Assembly (NCBI GenBank): GCA_935421135.1
Contig: OW285191.1
Coordinates: 11,349,700-11,413,699, forward strand
From: Bugulina stolonifera
Taxonomy: Eukaryota > Bryozoa > Gymnolaemata > Cheilostomatida > Bugulidae
DNA: 64,000 nucleotides
Reading direction: 5' to 3'
The translations under genes and the position numbers were made by a program. Below, piece by piece: positions 10,326 through 25,300 of the stretch (positions are counted from its first letter, which is position 1; every line of letters begins with the position of its first letter). Below the pieces are notes generated by a model. It did not search any database and was not told where the DNA came from. It saw nothing but the letters and a program-made list of their open reading frames with translations.

Positions 10326-13300
10326 TTACATAATATGTGCTTGGTACAGGTGGCTCCTCAGCTCCTGAAATAATATGAACATACACAATAGTAACATTCA
10401 GTATTAGACAAGTTAGTCATTACTATTAATATTAACCTAACTTTCCCAAGTTGAAATTGTCCATTTCTAGAACCACTTTATCTGGTGGCTGAACTACATG
10501 TATTTCACGCATCAAATCACACACTACACATAACATTGGCAAGGGAAGACAGGCATAGATAGTTAGTTAGTATATATAGAGGAATGTACGTGTTTATTAG
10601 TATATAGCATGAAACTAATAGTAATAAAAGAGATAGAACAGTGGGATTCTACCAAACATTAGTTAGTTAGTACAGATAGTTAATATCAGTAACAGACTCC
10701 AGTACTCACCTCTGTAGATTTATGGTGTTCTGTAGATGTGCAGTTAGCCCAAGGGCACGTATGTCTAGATAGTATGTCTGTGAGATGGGAGGTAAATATA
10801 TGATTCATAAGCTGATGTGGCTGTCCATATGGTAAGTTACACGAACCAATCTACAAAGTTATTATCATGTATGTAAAAACAAACAACAATACATGGATAT
10901 ATACAGCTAAGATTTGTGGAGAAAGTAGAGTTATCTCAACCTACAAACAGCTTCAGGTCATGCAAAGAAAATTCAAATGGGCAGTTGTAATGTACACTGT
11001 AATTGTAGTATGCACTATGAACTATACTTAGAAGTTGTCCTCTCTCAGTTAGATTTAACCATGATAGGACAACTTCTAATTGTGATCATGTATCCCGCTT
11101 GTAATGTACAGGCTTAGAGCATGAGGTTAGTCTTGGATGAAGTGAAGTTAACAAGAATTTTACATAAGTTACACACAGCAAAAAAGTAGTTTCACCAAGT
11201 GATTGAATAGATTATATAACATGCAACTGAGTAACTCATCTGTCTGAACTTGTCAACTGAATAACAGAAACATGGAAGTACCAGTTAGCACCTACCTTAC
11301 AATGAATTTGATTGGTTGTTAGAGTAAATGACTTAATAACTCCGTGCTGGTCGCCAACAAAAACTTTTCCTTTCTTAAATGTGATGGCAAGTAATATGGA
11401 CTGCATATTGTATACATTGGTCAGCTGTAGGCTCTGCAATGCAATCATATATCTATATATATAACACATATATTATTTGGAAATCATGCACTACATGTAC
11501 ATGTATAAATATGAATATCATATTCTGTGTATATATATATTAGCATGAAGTCTAATAAACTCTAGAGCAAAGAGACTTGGCAGATGCGCCATAAAATCAC
11601 AACATGTGCATGTTGTATGAATTAGATTCTCACTCAATTATGATTCTAATTAATAGAGCGAGTGTTACCAAATATCACTAGATTAAGTTCTTGGAATCAG
11701 TTGGAGTTAGTGGTAGCGATACAACTGTGCATGTTGCAATTAATCCAAATTAGTAATGAAAAAAAATTAGCAGTCTGAAATTTGATTAGATGTAATTCCA
11801 CCCACACTATGTTGATTACGTCATAAAACTCGGACTTCTTGACAAACGAGATAGAATGTAGAATATGGTAACAGAATATCAGTTGAGTGAACCACATCAA
11901 ATAGTAACTTGTCATAGTGAGATATTGGTTTACCTTCAGGTTATATTGAGCAATTGTTCCATCTTCAGATGCGGCGAGGAGTAAATTGGTCTCGTTGTGT
12001 CGGCCGACAATTATGGAACGGATATTCCCCATGCCAGACGTCAGCTCTGATATCTTTACACCTTTCTGCACGGACAAGTACAACATAACAGTAGTGAATG
12101 GATGAGATATCAACAGAATTAACACAACCCTAGCCGCTAATAAATTGGTTTAATAATCGACTCTCAAACTGGTTCAAATGAAATAAATCGAATTTCAATC
12201 AACGCTCCAAGTAAACACAATATATTTATAGTGATATAGCACAAACACATGTATATTGAACATCTAATACAACAAAGAGTTTATATGTGTATAATATGTG
12301 CCCATGATGGCATGTATATACAGAAATATGTGTCATAAAGACCTACAAGTACTCTTGATATAATATAGCCAAATTATTATACAATAATATGCTATTAGTT
12401 GCATACCTCATAGTTATAGACTTGCAGCAGGTTCCCTGAAGATATGTAGAGATAAGGTCTAGACTCATCAACCTGCAGTCATAGTAATACACACACAATA
12501 CATATAATTTTACTACCTGTACCCTACACAGTATTGTACATCTACCTGAAGTCATCGTAATACACATTATAGTTCAACTACCTGTACCATGCATAGTATT
12601 GCACTATCTACTTGGTAAGGAGGATATTAATACTAAGCAGAATATTGATGACCATTGCATACACCGAGTATCCATGTACCCACTGCCTACCTGCATACAC
12701 AGAGTATCCATGTACTCACTGCTTACCTGCATACACCGAGTATCCATGTACTCACTGCCTACCTGCATACACAGAGTATCCATGTACTCACTGCCTACCT
12801 GCATACACCGAGTATCCATGTACTCACTGCCTACCTGCATACACAGAGTATCCATGTACTCACTGCTTACCTGCATACACCGAGTATCCATGTACTCACT
12901 GCCTACCTGCATACACAGAGTATCCATGTACTCACTGCTTACCTGCATACACCGAGTATCCATGTACTCACTGCTTACCTGCATACACCGAGTATCCATG
13001 TACTCACTGCCTACCTGCATACACTGAGGATCCATGTACTCACTGCTTACCTGCATACACCGAGTATCCATGTACTCACTGCCTACCTGCATACACCGAG
13101 GATCCATGAACTCACTGCCTACTTGCATACACCGTGTATCCATGTACTCACTGCTTACCTGCATACACCGAGTATCCATGTACTCACTGCTTACCTGCAT
13201 ACACCGTGGAAACTGGGTAACTCCAGGCATCTGTCTAATTAGTAAACCTGATTTGACGTCCCTCACGGATATGGTACAGTCGTAGGAGCCACATATGATC

Positions 13301-16300
13301 AGTTTACGTGCCCCTTCTTGAGCTGCACACATAGCCAATATACCAGAGCTTCCTGTTTGATACCTCTCCGATACGCATCCATCCTTGAAATATAATACAG
13401 TAGAGTAGAACACATAGCCATAGATGTTAGTCAAGCTCAGTTTCGAAACAAGGACAACAAATAGTTTTCGTTTGAGGAGCACAAGCACTCAATCATGCCT
13501 ATAGAGAACGCACTGTGTAGCCTCCCAACCTCTGGTCCAGCACACTAATGCCAAGGATAACACACTCGTTACAGGTACAAAGGCTACAGCATCAACTCCA
13601 AGTTCACACGGAGTTAACTGAAACTAAATAGATTGATTTTATGACAAAACTCACCTATAAATGGCAATATCCATGTATATTATACTCACAGCTATGTTAT
13701 AAGATACTAAATCACCAGTCTGTAGGCCGAGATAGAGATTCCCGTAAGCTTCTATCATACATAGGATAGGATGTTCTAAGTTACATTTATCTCTCCTCTC
13801 ACCATTCTACAGCAAACAGTCAGCACCATAGACTCCCTACCGCATGTCAGCCAGTAGTATGGGGGGGGGGGGGGGGTAAGCCACCCATCCCAAGAGTGCA
13901 ACATAAACTTTCTAGTGATTTCAACTTGTCATCAAGTTCGATTTATGCTTACTAAATTTTCAATGACTACGTAAATCCCACAAGTCTATGGGCATATATC
14001 CTAATTACTTCCATGCCTCCAAGATATACAACAGATGAAATGTAGAGTCAAAGGAAGGTGAGAACAACTGCTTGGATTTAGAGGATTTCTTAAGGAGCAG
14101 TAGCTCTTTTCTATAAAGATACCATACTTACGTCAACATTAAACTGAAGGAGAAAACCGTCCATACCAGCACTGTATAGCACCAGGGTATCTGTATGCCG
14201 GGAGAGAACCAGGAATGACTTGACGTTACTTTCGTGTCCATGATAGGTGGCGATGCAGGCTCCTGTCTACATACAACGTGTCACAAACGTGAGGCAACTA
14301 CTATCGACATCGAAACTACGTACATGTAGGCCTAATACAAGCACTAAAATACAGCAACAACAGATATCTCAACATTTTTAGGGGACAACACATGAGTTAA
14401 ATGTATAAAACCGCTAAAGTTGATGTTATGGTAATACTGCACAGGGTTTGGTTCAGCAGATAATGATCATCACATATAATATATAGTGGCTACAGAAGTG
14501 AAGATGAGATGTGGTGTTTAATGGACCCGTTGAATGACAGCACTTATGAAAAACATGCAGCTCTCATATCCACCCTAACACCCACACTGTACAGTCTAGA
14601 TGTGGGAGGAGTGTAGCGGCAGCAGTAATGGGTGCATGTGAAACGTTATCAGCAATGCAAAGTTGGTTACACTGTCAATATGAACAGGCATCGTGAAGTT
14701 AGATTAACATTGTTATCATCTAAGAATATAATAGCATACTTAAAGTATAGTAGTTACATTAGTTTACAAATTTCAGACGGCAACTTAGCTAATTATCCAA
14801 TCAAACACTAGAAGATGAAGGCTACTTCAAGCTACTTGTAGCTACTTTAGTAGGTTTCTTAGTAAAATATGAGGTCATAAAACTGTTCATACATATTAGT
14901 ATCCTAGCCAGTTTACAGGCGGCTGATGACCATTGGTCTAAATTTTAAATTAAATGGTATATTATAGACATAACATCCTATATTTAATGATACAGTATAT
15001 TATACAGCGTAATCAGTCAAGTTATGTTACTACCAACTACACACTCCGGATCTCGAAGTGGTAGTGTGGCAGTAATGATATAAAGATAGCAGTCTCCTAT
15101 TAGATACAAATATAGACTCCTTCGTGGTGTAAACGGGTAACTAGACATAAATACATTATGCATTTACGCTACTCATGTAGAAATACCACTATATAATAAC
15201 AATGCTATTATCAAGATGACTCTGCACCTTTACTGTAGTCCCCATCATAGCACTGCCTACCTGCTCCAATCAACACAGATGGTATACATACTACTATGTG
15301 AATAACAACTACAAACCAGAACATACCTCCATATCAAACCTGCGGATGGATTTGTCCCCGGAGCTGCTGAATAAAGAGTTGCCCTTAACCAATAGGCACA
15401 TGACTGCGGCTGTATGACCTTCATACACCATCTCATTGTCCAATTGCCGAGCGTTACGTCTCACCTGACTTTCTACTATCGTCTTCATCCGCCGCTCAAT
15501 ATCGTTTAGCCTGAAATATCAGATAATACAGTGAAGCTACCAAGATATAACACTCCTGCTACCTAACTATGGGGCACTGCCCCTATTTAGATGACAGCTA
15601 AGAATGCTAAATTTATGCATTCAGTCTCTTGCAAACAAGGCACACTTCTTTTAGCTGGCAAAATGCAACTAGTGAGGAACACACAAGCACTGTATGCAAG
15701 AATAAGTTTTAATGACGACATTAGGATAAATAGAGCAACCCCACCCTGTAACATGATATAGTTTGTTTATCTACTGCCCTTACAAACATTGTGTGAAATT
15801 ATTTTGAGGTTAACGGCCCATCGAAAGGACCCACTATATGGTTTAGATATGATAATTGCTAACATTAATTTGGATTCATCGGCCATGTCCAATCCGTTCT
15901 TACTTATCATACCTTGAGGTGAAAGTCGAACAGAAAAAATCAGCGGCTGACACACAGGAGTCTTCGGTAACAAACGAGCGAGTGTTAAAATAATTCAGTT
16001 TCATAATCAGCTTTGTGAAAACACTGAACCTGAATTTTGGAGGAAATAGTAAATGCTCTCAAACCCAAAACATCTTGCCTTGCCAATTTCTGGAATGGCG
16101 TTTCACCTTCAATGACTTGCAGCTAGCAGTGAGTCTGTTTACGTTAAAAAGTTCAGGCAACACTATGACGACATGTGCTGTGACGACATGCGAACCGTTC
16201 ACAACAACACCCATTGAAAATTTTTGTAAAATTTTATATTCGACCTTCTTAGCTGGTTGGCTTACACTACTAATAGTGACATTTTCACTTATTGCACATG

Positions 16301-19300
16301 ACTTGGTAGGAAATGGCATTGTAGCAGACATATTGTATTTATGAATATGTACATCTAAAGTTGACGTAGAGATATCATACTACCCATAAGATTCCATGTA
16401 AATTAACTATTCGTTGCACCTCTAGATGTAATGAATTGTAAAGAATTTATTGAACCTGAATTAGATTTTTATACTGTTTTATTGGTATAGGTCATTTATT
16501 ATGCAGTTGATCAGTAGCTCAAAATATGAAACTCTGCTACTTGGAATAATAATAATAATAAACTACTAGGAAAATTCAATAACATCCCTCAATAATAGTA
16601 GTTAGCTATTATACCAAACTAGCTATATTAAAATTTCATTTGAATTTACAAGCACACATCAGAATATTACAACGTAAACGCAGCCGATTGATGGCACTAA
16701 TTTTAGACATACATGGAAATATTATAATAATAATTATTTCAATTGATATACAAACTGAAAGATAATGTTCATCTACACATAATGGAGCAGTGCATATAAT
16801 CAATAAAACAATCACTGAGGTATACATGTTACAATATAGGGATACTAATAGAGCAGAGAAAGAGAACAGCTGCATATGCTATCTATGTACGATGCATGTA
16901 CAGCAAGCTTACGATATACATGCAGTTTCTCTCTGGAGCTAGGCATGGTAAGTAAGAGCTGTTATCATAGTAAAATAATAAAAAATAATCATACATGTAT
17001 ATAATATACACTCTATATAAACACATAATAATTAACACTGGTAAATTTTTACACAAATTAAGTAAAATACTATAATAATTCTAGCATTTATGTTTGACAC
17101 AAGATAGACCTACTCATTTTTACATGTATATCATCTTCCATTTGGAAATTCTATTTGAAAATGCTTATGAGTTAAACCACGAAAAAGCAACAGTGAGTTA
17201 GACATAGCCTGTGAACCGCCACACAATCCTGTCCCCAATTGAATTGGTAAATAAACAGGCTATATGTATCATATATTATAATAATATGTCCATTCAACAT
17301 TAGGAAAATAAGTAGCACTTCACGCTACTTGCAAGGGGTTTATAGTAAACAAGTTGTATTTGTTTAATAATCATTATATATTAATTTTATAGTGTAAACA
17401 GAAACTAAATGCCGCATAATCTCAAATACATCCACTTATTTATGCCACAGGATAAGTTATAACTGCAAAAAGTATCCAAAATGGCTGAAAACACACTGGT
17501 AGAAAATTCAACACAATATGATTACTACGATTATTACTCGCTATTTGATCATCCTGATTTGGAAGACTGCCGCAACATCACTCTGCTGATGAATTGTTCT
17601 ACCAAGTTTGTAGAGGAATATGGGTATGACATGTTTAATCTTTGCCTTGAATATGTGGTAAGTGCTTTGTATTACAATAATCATATTATTGATAATAAAT
17701 AATCAGTTACAGATATTGCTGGTACTTGAAAAACTTGATCATCTTCTCAAAAAATAGGGTGTTACAAAAGACATACTCTGATTGATACACCAGAAATTAA
17801 AGTAACTTTGTTACAAGTAAAATTGATATGTAGGGTGTATATTATCATTGACTAGACTGAACTTGGTCAAAGTGATTACGCAAATTTCAAACGGATAAGG
17901 ATGGCATCGTTTATAATCTATGGCTGCTTGGTGACCACAGTCTGTCTGCTAGGAATCATCGGAAATATTCTATCTTACGTCATCATGAGAAGTCGCGACT
18001 TCCGAGGATCTACCACTTCTACATACATGCAGGTAAATTATAAATTAGATGAATTTATTAATAGCCTAAGAAACTTGCTAAAGAGTATCAGTGTGACACG
18101 AAAGAACTACATCAATGAGGGGTGTGATATTAAAAATCCTAAGTTTTATTAGGCTACAGGTACAGCAAAATCTGCACATTTGTACTATACTGTTATGCAA
18201 AACTTGCCGAAGGATGCATTCACCCGCTCCACAAAACATTATTTTTGGTGCCTTTTAGGCCTATTATAACACAAGTTCCACGAAATTGTGATTGAGATTG
18301 ATTTCCAGCTGTTTATTTAAATATTAGGCCTAGTAACGAATCCACAAATTCCATTATCATAACATAACAGGGGCATAAATATCTTCACTTGTCAAACACG
18401 TATGGAAATGTGTAGTAATAGAGCAATATCCCGGAAATTACATTATGCCTCAGTAATCGGAAAAAAGTAATCATTGCTTTAAAGAGCTTTTATCTTCATA
18501 AGATCGGTTGAATGCTTACAGTAACGCCTCCTTTTTACCCCTTACTGGATGTCAAATGGCTGAGGGGAGTAGGTAATTTAGGTAATAATGCATAATGACT
18601 GATGTAAACAGTAATAAAAGGAGGTCAACCAAACTTTGGATCAAACATACGGTAGCTTGGGCTCTCACACCCTCGACTCCTCAATCTATATGAATATGCG
18701 TAATATTCCATGATGTTTTGTAGGCCTTGATGATAGTTGACTCATTATATCTAGCTGCCAACTTCCTATACTATGGTCTTGTGCTGGGACTAGGAATGGG
18801 TGAATGGGTGGTATCTTCGTTTCCGGCATACGCCCGAACATATTTATCATTCAACATCATAGATATATTCCGCACATGCAGTGTCTTACTCACTGTAGCT
18901 GTGACTGCAGAGAGGTAAATCAAAATCCTATATTGCTTACAATACATTGTAACTTTCATCTTTCTAAAGGCAATACTTCAATCAAATTAATTGTCATACA
19001 ATTTACCCCTCAGCAGATACATGTATGTTGCAAATTAAACGAGTCTTCAATTGTGCAAATCATTATTGGGACAGCCAAAGTTTGTAAAAACCAACGAGTC
19101 GAGAGCAAATGGGATTGCGCAAAAAATGTGCGTGATTATTTACAAAACCTTGGAGGCTTCAGTCAAATTGGATCTCAGTTAAACCAGCCGACTATTCCAA
19201 TGGAGCATTCTGCTACTAAAAATATTTCATAGCACGAGTATGCTAAAATGCTTTGGCCCATTGATTGCTTGCAGAATGCTCAGCTTTGTTCTAAAATAAT

Positions 19301-22300
19301 AGGCAGGCATTTAGCTACAACGTTTTATGGGTCTCTTGCATAGGCCCTCAGGGAGACCTGTACGATAAGGTGACCCCCACCATACTCAGACACCATCTTA
19401 TAAATCTGCAATGTACAAGACATCTACATACAGAATGGATGCGAAGGATACTGATTATATTCACCTGGTGTATCTGTATTTGCAATTTATATTCTATAAT
19501 CAAACATCCTTTGGCAATTACAGAAGCAATTAGACGATAATTAGATATCAAGTAATTGTAGTGTAATTAACATGTTAATTAAACTTTTCAATTATTTTCT
19601 GATTATGTATATATGGACTGTTTAATGTAACTGTAGGTACATATACGTCTGTCACACCTTCATAGCTGCCAAGTTATGTACTCAGACTACGAGTAAACTA
19701 TTGATAGCCGCTATGATACTAATAGCTGTGGTCTTTCAGATACCCAGGTTCTTCATACTCAAGGTTTGATTATAAATATTAACTTTATATTACATGTATA
19801 CTTGTATCTATGTGGTAATGTGTGCTTCTAGCCTACTGCAAAAAGTAGATAACAGGTAAGCATACTTTTGATTCTTACTCTATGTTCATTGGGAGACAGA
19901 GCCGAAAACATTGGAAAGTATGTGTGCTCTATGATCAATAATTATTACATTGCTACACATTCGGATTATACCGAAATGCATACTGAAAACCGCTAATACA
20001 AACATTATATCCCAAAAGCTATTATTGCAACAGGTCATATATGCACTGAAGGGATTGAGTGGGAAATTGGAGCAGGCACACGCGTTATCCAGTGGATACA
20101 CATGATTCATTGCGATTTTGCTATGGGCACATTGGCATAGCACATATATGGACAAGTTGCTTGAAGTTAAGTGTGGCAGTCACGGGTAGAAAATATAAGA
20201 TAAACGGAGGGTGGAAATTTAAGTCACCCTCATATTTTTATTCATGGACAGGATACACGTAGGCTATAAAATACACAATGTTCTCATTTATTCCGTGATG
20301 TATTTCTAGGTGCAACCCATTGAGGGAAATGAAGGGTGTGGAATTATGTATCATATACTGCCTGCAAAACGAATCCCATTGAAAGCAGAAGATGCCATAG
20401 GATATACAGGCGAGAGAAAATATTATGTCCTCTGTATTCATATTAATTAACACTACAGCAATACAGAAATTGTCTTTCCTTTTTATATAAAGCTTGACTG
20501 AAAATAGATGGGTTTGTGATTAGCATGAATTCAATTTTAATATTAACTCCACTATTCTGGAGAACACCGCCCGTGGCTGAGTTTGAGACTGGAGACGATA
20601 TCAGCTGGTGTATTTAGTCACTGAGAGACCCAGAGAGAGTTCGAAATACACAGTTCTCCAAGTCTAGCAAACAAAATGTAGCAAATAGCAAATTTTAGTT
20701 CTATAGGCAGTTGACCGATTTTCAGCCTGCCAAAGGTCATATAGGCCTACCATTCTTGTAGTTGAAATACCTTATAGGCCTACACAATTTTATACTACAT
20801 GCTATTATAGGCCTATAATGCGCGTCAAAATTATTTTATAGGTTTCACGTTGTTCATCGCCCTTCCGCTAATTGTTCTCGCGGTGCTTACAACACTGCTG
20901 ATACGCGAGATTAAGAAGTCAAAGGTCTTCAGGGAAAGTATGAGAGTGAAGAGTACTACAAGTCGGCATAGCATATCGGTAAGGTTAAAATACTTATACG
21001 ACATTACAGTTACCATATACATGTATACAGAACTAACGACTAAATTTTGAATCACATTGGGAATAGAACACTTTTTAAACCTAAAGCCATAGATAGTTGA
21101 GAGTTAAGTGAAATTCCTTACCAAGATTTAAAATCAAGGAAAAGGGTTTTTTGTTTTTAATAGATTGAAATGACAATTTAGATTTCTCAACAAAGGTTTA
21201 TTTATTTTTGTCTGATCTTTCAGGAAACAAAAGGAAGAAAAAATGACAACACAACCATAATATTATTATCGGTAGTTATTACATACTTGATATGTAACTT
21301 ACCCAACACCATAGCGGTATTGCTACGTTACACCAAATCTGGAGAGAATTGGCTGATCTCACCAGGAGGAAAAGTTTTCTACTACATTGGTATTTTGTTT
21401 ATGAACATCAACAGTGCAGCAAACGTATTGTTATTCTGCTTCTTTGGCACAAAATTCCGCCGTGTATTTGCGCGAGTATTTTTTCGGCGCCAATGGAGAA
21501 AGAAGAAAGCTACGTATCATTCAGTGTCTCAGACGATGTACACGCACATATATAGTAGGAACTCTCTGCACAAGATTGATACAAACTCCCCGAATTGTGA
21601 AGAGGAAGACATTAAGTTATGAAATCCTTTTACAGTGAGCAAGAAAAGATATTTTAAGTTCACATTCGCTCATAATAATTTGTGGTCATAAGTAAATACA
21701 ATTGTGTATTTGGTACTATACAATAGATATGTTATACTGCCAGTTCTTCTATAGATATTAAGTTGCAGCTTATTTATGTAATCATAGTCTACAGAAATTG
21801 CCAAGCTGGTGAAGATTTAGCAGATTTAAATTAATTGTCACTTTTGTTCTGCCAATAATCACATATAAATACTCGTGTATCTTTATGTATTGCAAATGTC
21901 AATCGGATAGGAGAATCTCACAAATATATATAATATGTAAACATCATGATAAACACTATTTACTAGAACCTATTTCCGTTGCATTTTAAATTCTAATCTG
22001 CTGTTGTTATCAGCATTATTTTCTGTCATTTCCATCTAGACACAATACTTTATTTTTTATTATTGTTAAGAATTTCGAGACCTGTCCAATATATAAAATA
22101 AATAGAATTAACTTGCAGTGTTATGGAGTTGATTTACGTAGCCCATCTTATTGTCAAGTATGCCCTTCAGATACGACCTAATTTTAGTAAGCCTAAACAG
22201 TTGCCATTTTTCCTCGACTTTGCATAATGTAAAAGCAGAGCGAGTACGTAGCCGGCAACAAATGATTTAACAATCAAATTCCGATTCGTTTATTCAACTA

Positions 22301-25300
22301 AGTTCTACGGCCAAAATTGATGATTAATAAACATTAGATTAAATCTATGACTAATAACCATTAGTACACACGTACTTGATATACTACTTTACGAATATGA
22401 TATATATACTGCCTGGCAACATATTTATGTATATATCTAGATCTATCAGGGTACAAAGCATGCCAGACAACAAGATTTATAACAGTACTAACCCAGCATT
22501 GGAAGTAGTGTCACTGTCAACAACTGCTCCATCTGAACTCTGAGACAAATGCCTTACTCTCTCCTTTAACACAGAGAAGGCCATCTTCTCTTCTTCAGCA
22601 TCTGCAAACAAGAGGCACCGAATACCTTTAAATATCATAATATTACCTACATGAACTAACATATATTATTAAAACATTATTAGTAAAAAAGAAAACAAGA
22701 AACGAGGGCGGGCTGGTCATACATTTATCCCAAGAAGTGAAGAAACTTGAGAGCCGTGTTATATTATCCGTACTCTACTCGAGGTACATGTACATTACAC
22801 ATCAACTTAGTAAATGCATAGCGAGAAAGAAATCGGACAAAAAATGAAGATTGTCTATTATATTCATCTACTTCCAAACTTCTCCATTATAGTAACTACT
22901 GCCATTGGTAGCGTAGCTTGTAAATGTGAAGGAGTTGTCCCCTCTTAAATCTAGAAGTACTAACAACACCATACAGTGATGATAGTCATGGTAAGAACTT
23001 CTTGCTGCATACCCTAAAAGCAGCTACTGTTTGTGAGTTTTAAATCGTTCCATTGCAGAATGCTTCCGTGTTTGAGCCAACTCACAAAAATCTCACTGCA
23101 GCAATTTCTGATTTTAGGGTACACACTAATAGTGAGAGAGAACTTTATAGAGACAGTTCACCAGGGTTCAAGCACACGGCACTTCCATTAGGGAACAGAT
23201 CATATCACGAGTTTATTGACTGTGACATTATAAACACTGTGTACTACCTTCAACTTATTCGTGTGACAGACAATCAGATGAGAGACAACGGAGGTAAGGT
23301 GTTCTGGAGGATAGAGAGGTTGCAGTGCATAGGAGCAGAGGAGCAAACATAACACAAAGGGTAGTATTTGCCTAAGAGTCAAGATTACATCCGCACTATA
23401 TGATAATATGGTAGCAACATGGCATTAAAATCCAGAATGTCGATTGATATTCCTCAGCATAAGATATCAATAAGACTTAAGTTTTATTTCTGATTTTGTA
23501 TATTATCCACATACAAGTATTAAATGTACTCATTCATAGGACACAAAATGTCCTTTTAGCGCCAGAATGCTCCATAGTTACTTCCAAGCATTGACTCAAT
23601 CTCGTGTCTCATCGTGTAGAACTCATTGAAATTCATTGCAACTTTCAAAAACTTACTGTAGCCTTTGCCCACCCAATAGAGTAGGCGCAATTTTCCAGAA
23701 TAAGAATGAGCAACTGAACAATTTTCACTTACAAACTTTCGCCAAATAACAAACTTATCACCACTTTGGCACAATTCGAACAATTGTTCCAGCAGTTTGC
23801 CGAGCTCAAAGTAAGCGTAAAGTGCCGTGTGTCCTTGCTTTATATGTATTTTCACTGCTTTTATTTCAGCCAACACATCTTCCATGGTGGTAACAAATTT
23901 TGGTACCCAGTTCTGATTCTCCACAAACCCCTTGGAAGATAGGAGTTTATGAGTGTGCTCATTGGTAGCTATAAAATAAAGTTATATGGCTAGCACCGTC
24001 CTATTCATCGAGTAAGCAGTTAGGATAACAGGAAGTGGCACCGACTAACCTACAGTCAACTCTTGCGTGAATACGAGACAGTGTAGAATATTACAGTAAT
24101 TATGATCTTACCAAGATAAAACATGTACACGTAGAAGGCCTACTGCAATTAGTAATGATGGTTCATAGAAAATGAAAATCAGTGAAAATTTGACGGATAT
24201 TTCGCTGATAGTTCTGGAAAGTGTTGTATTCTAGTGGGCGAGGAAAGTGCGACAGTGCTGAATTTGTGACGCAGAACCAAATGTAAACAAATGTGTTGGA
24301 TGGAAACTCCCATTGTGTATAATGACAAACGGTAAACAAGTGCAAGCACATTACTGTGGAGATAGGAGAACGCCTGAGGAGAGAGGGATGAGTAGTTATA
24401 TGAATACAACAAACTAGAAATTGTCTGCCCATGTGTGGCATTGTGGGCACTTTATCTTTCAGTTAGACTTGTAATAGCAACTTGTGGAGAAGTTAACCCT
24501 GCTACCAGCTTGCTTTACCTTAAGTTAGCTCCCCTAATATCCCTTTAAAGCAGGTTGATAATCAGGTTAAATTCCCACAAACTGATGTCTAATCTCATAT
24601 TCACCATACCTTTCTTATGTTTGGCTAGTGAGAGGACAGTAACGATATGATTACGATACGCAGCAAATAGAAGATAGAAATGACAACCTGTCTGTAAAGT
24701 GATAGATTTGATACTCAAATGAAGACTCCCCCACTCATTTTGTAACAGATTCTGTTGGCTTGTCAAGCTACCGTTGGACTGAAAGTTTATTGATATGGCA
24801 TGCATCGGTTAAAAAAAAAAGAAATTTAGTATACTACATGAATTATAATATTTTATTATTTACCTGACGTGATGAATCTACCAATATACTGCGAGTTGGA
24901 TACCAGATCTGAAGTGGTTGAACATGTAGTGTCGGCCTGCAGAAGATATGAACAGATACACATAGATTTACATACAAGTACCATATAGATGTATATACAT
25001 GCTACCTTCAAATACATACACATGTTATACATATACAAGGTTGTGGGTGATATTGTAATGTTTTGAGCTGTGTTACATACGAGTGCCGATATGGCACGGG
25101 TATCGGAAGTGCTTAGAGGTTGGTAGAGGTCAACCAAGTTAACTTCCACACATCACATAAAGAGTGAACAGTTAGTTAAATGCTCTAGTATTGTTGATAA
25201 TGACGTATGCTGAGGCTGAGACTCATGAAAGAGTCCAGGGTCGACGTAGGTCTGTAGGTTTATACTCTAAAGGAGTGTAGAAAGAAGTAATAGTAATCTA

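Noticed and set aside
12655..13209. Possible CRISPR-like array because of regular 36-bp periodicity
   Set aside because: There are no variable spacers; the units are contiguous copies, and the surrounding DNA is an animal gene with introns.
12599..13285. Long plus-strand open frames (up to 195 codons) with repeated Cys-Ile-His-Arg or Thr-Pro-Ser peptides
   Set aside because: They are the antisense of the 36-bp minisatellite, whose length keeps all phases open; no flanking coding signal.
15767..16344. Overlapping ~70-110 codon frames on both strands in the large intron
   Set aside because: No recognisable domain, no splice-consistent partners, and opposite-strand frames overlap the same bases.
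25076..25149. Additional ZNF106-like exon
   Set aside because: No acceptor gives a phase compatible with the preceding exon, which joins 24864-24936 directly.
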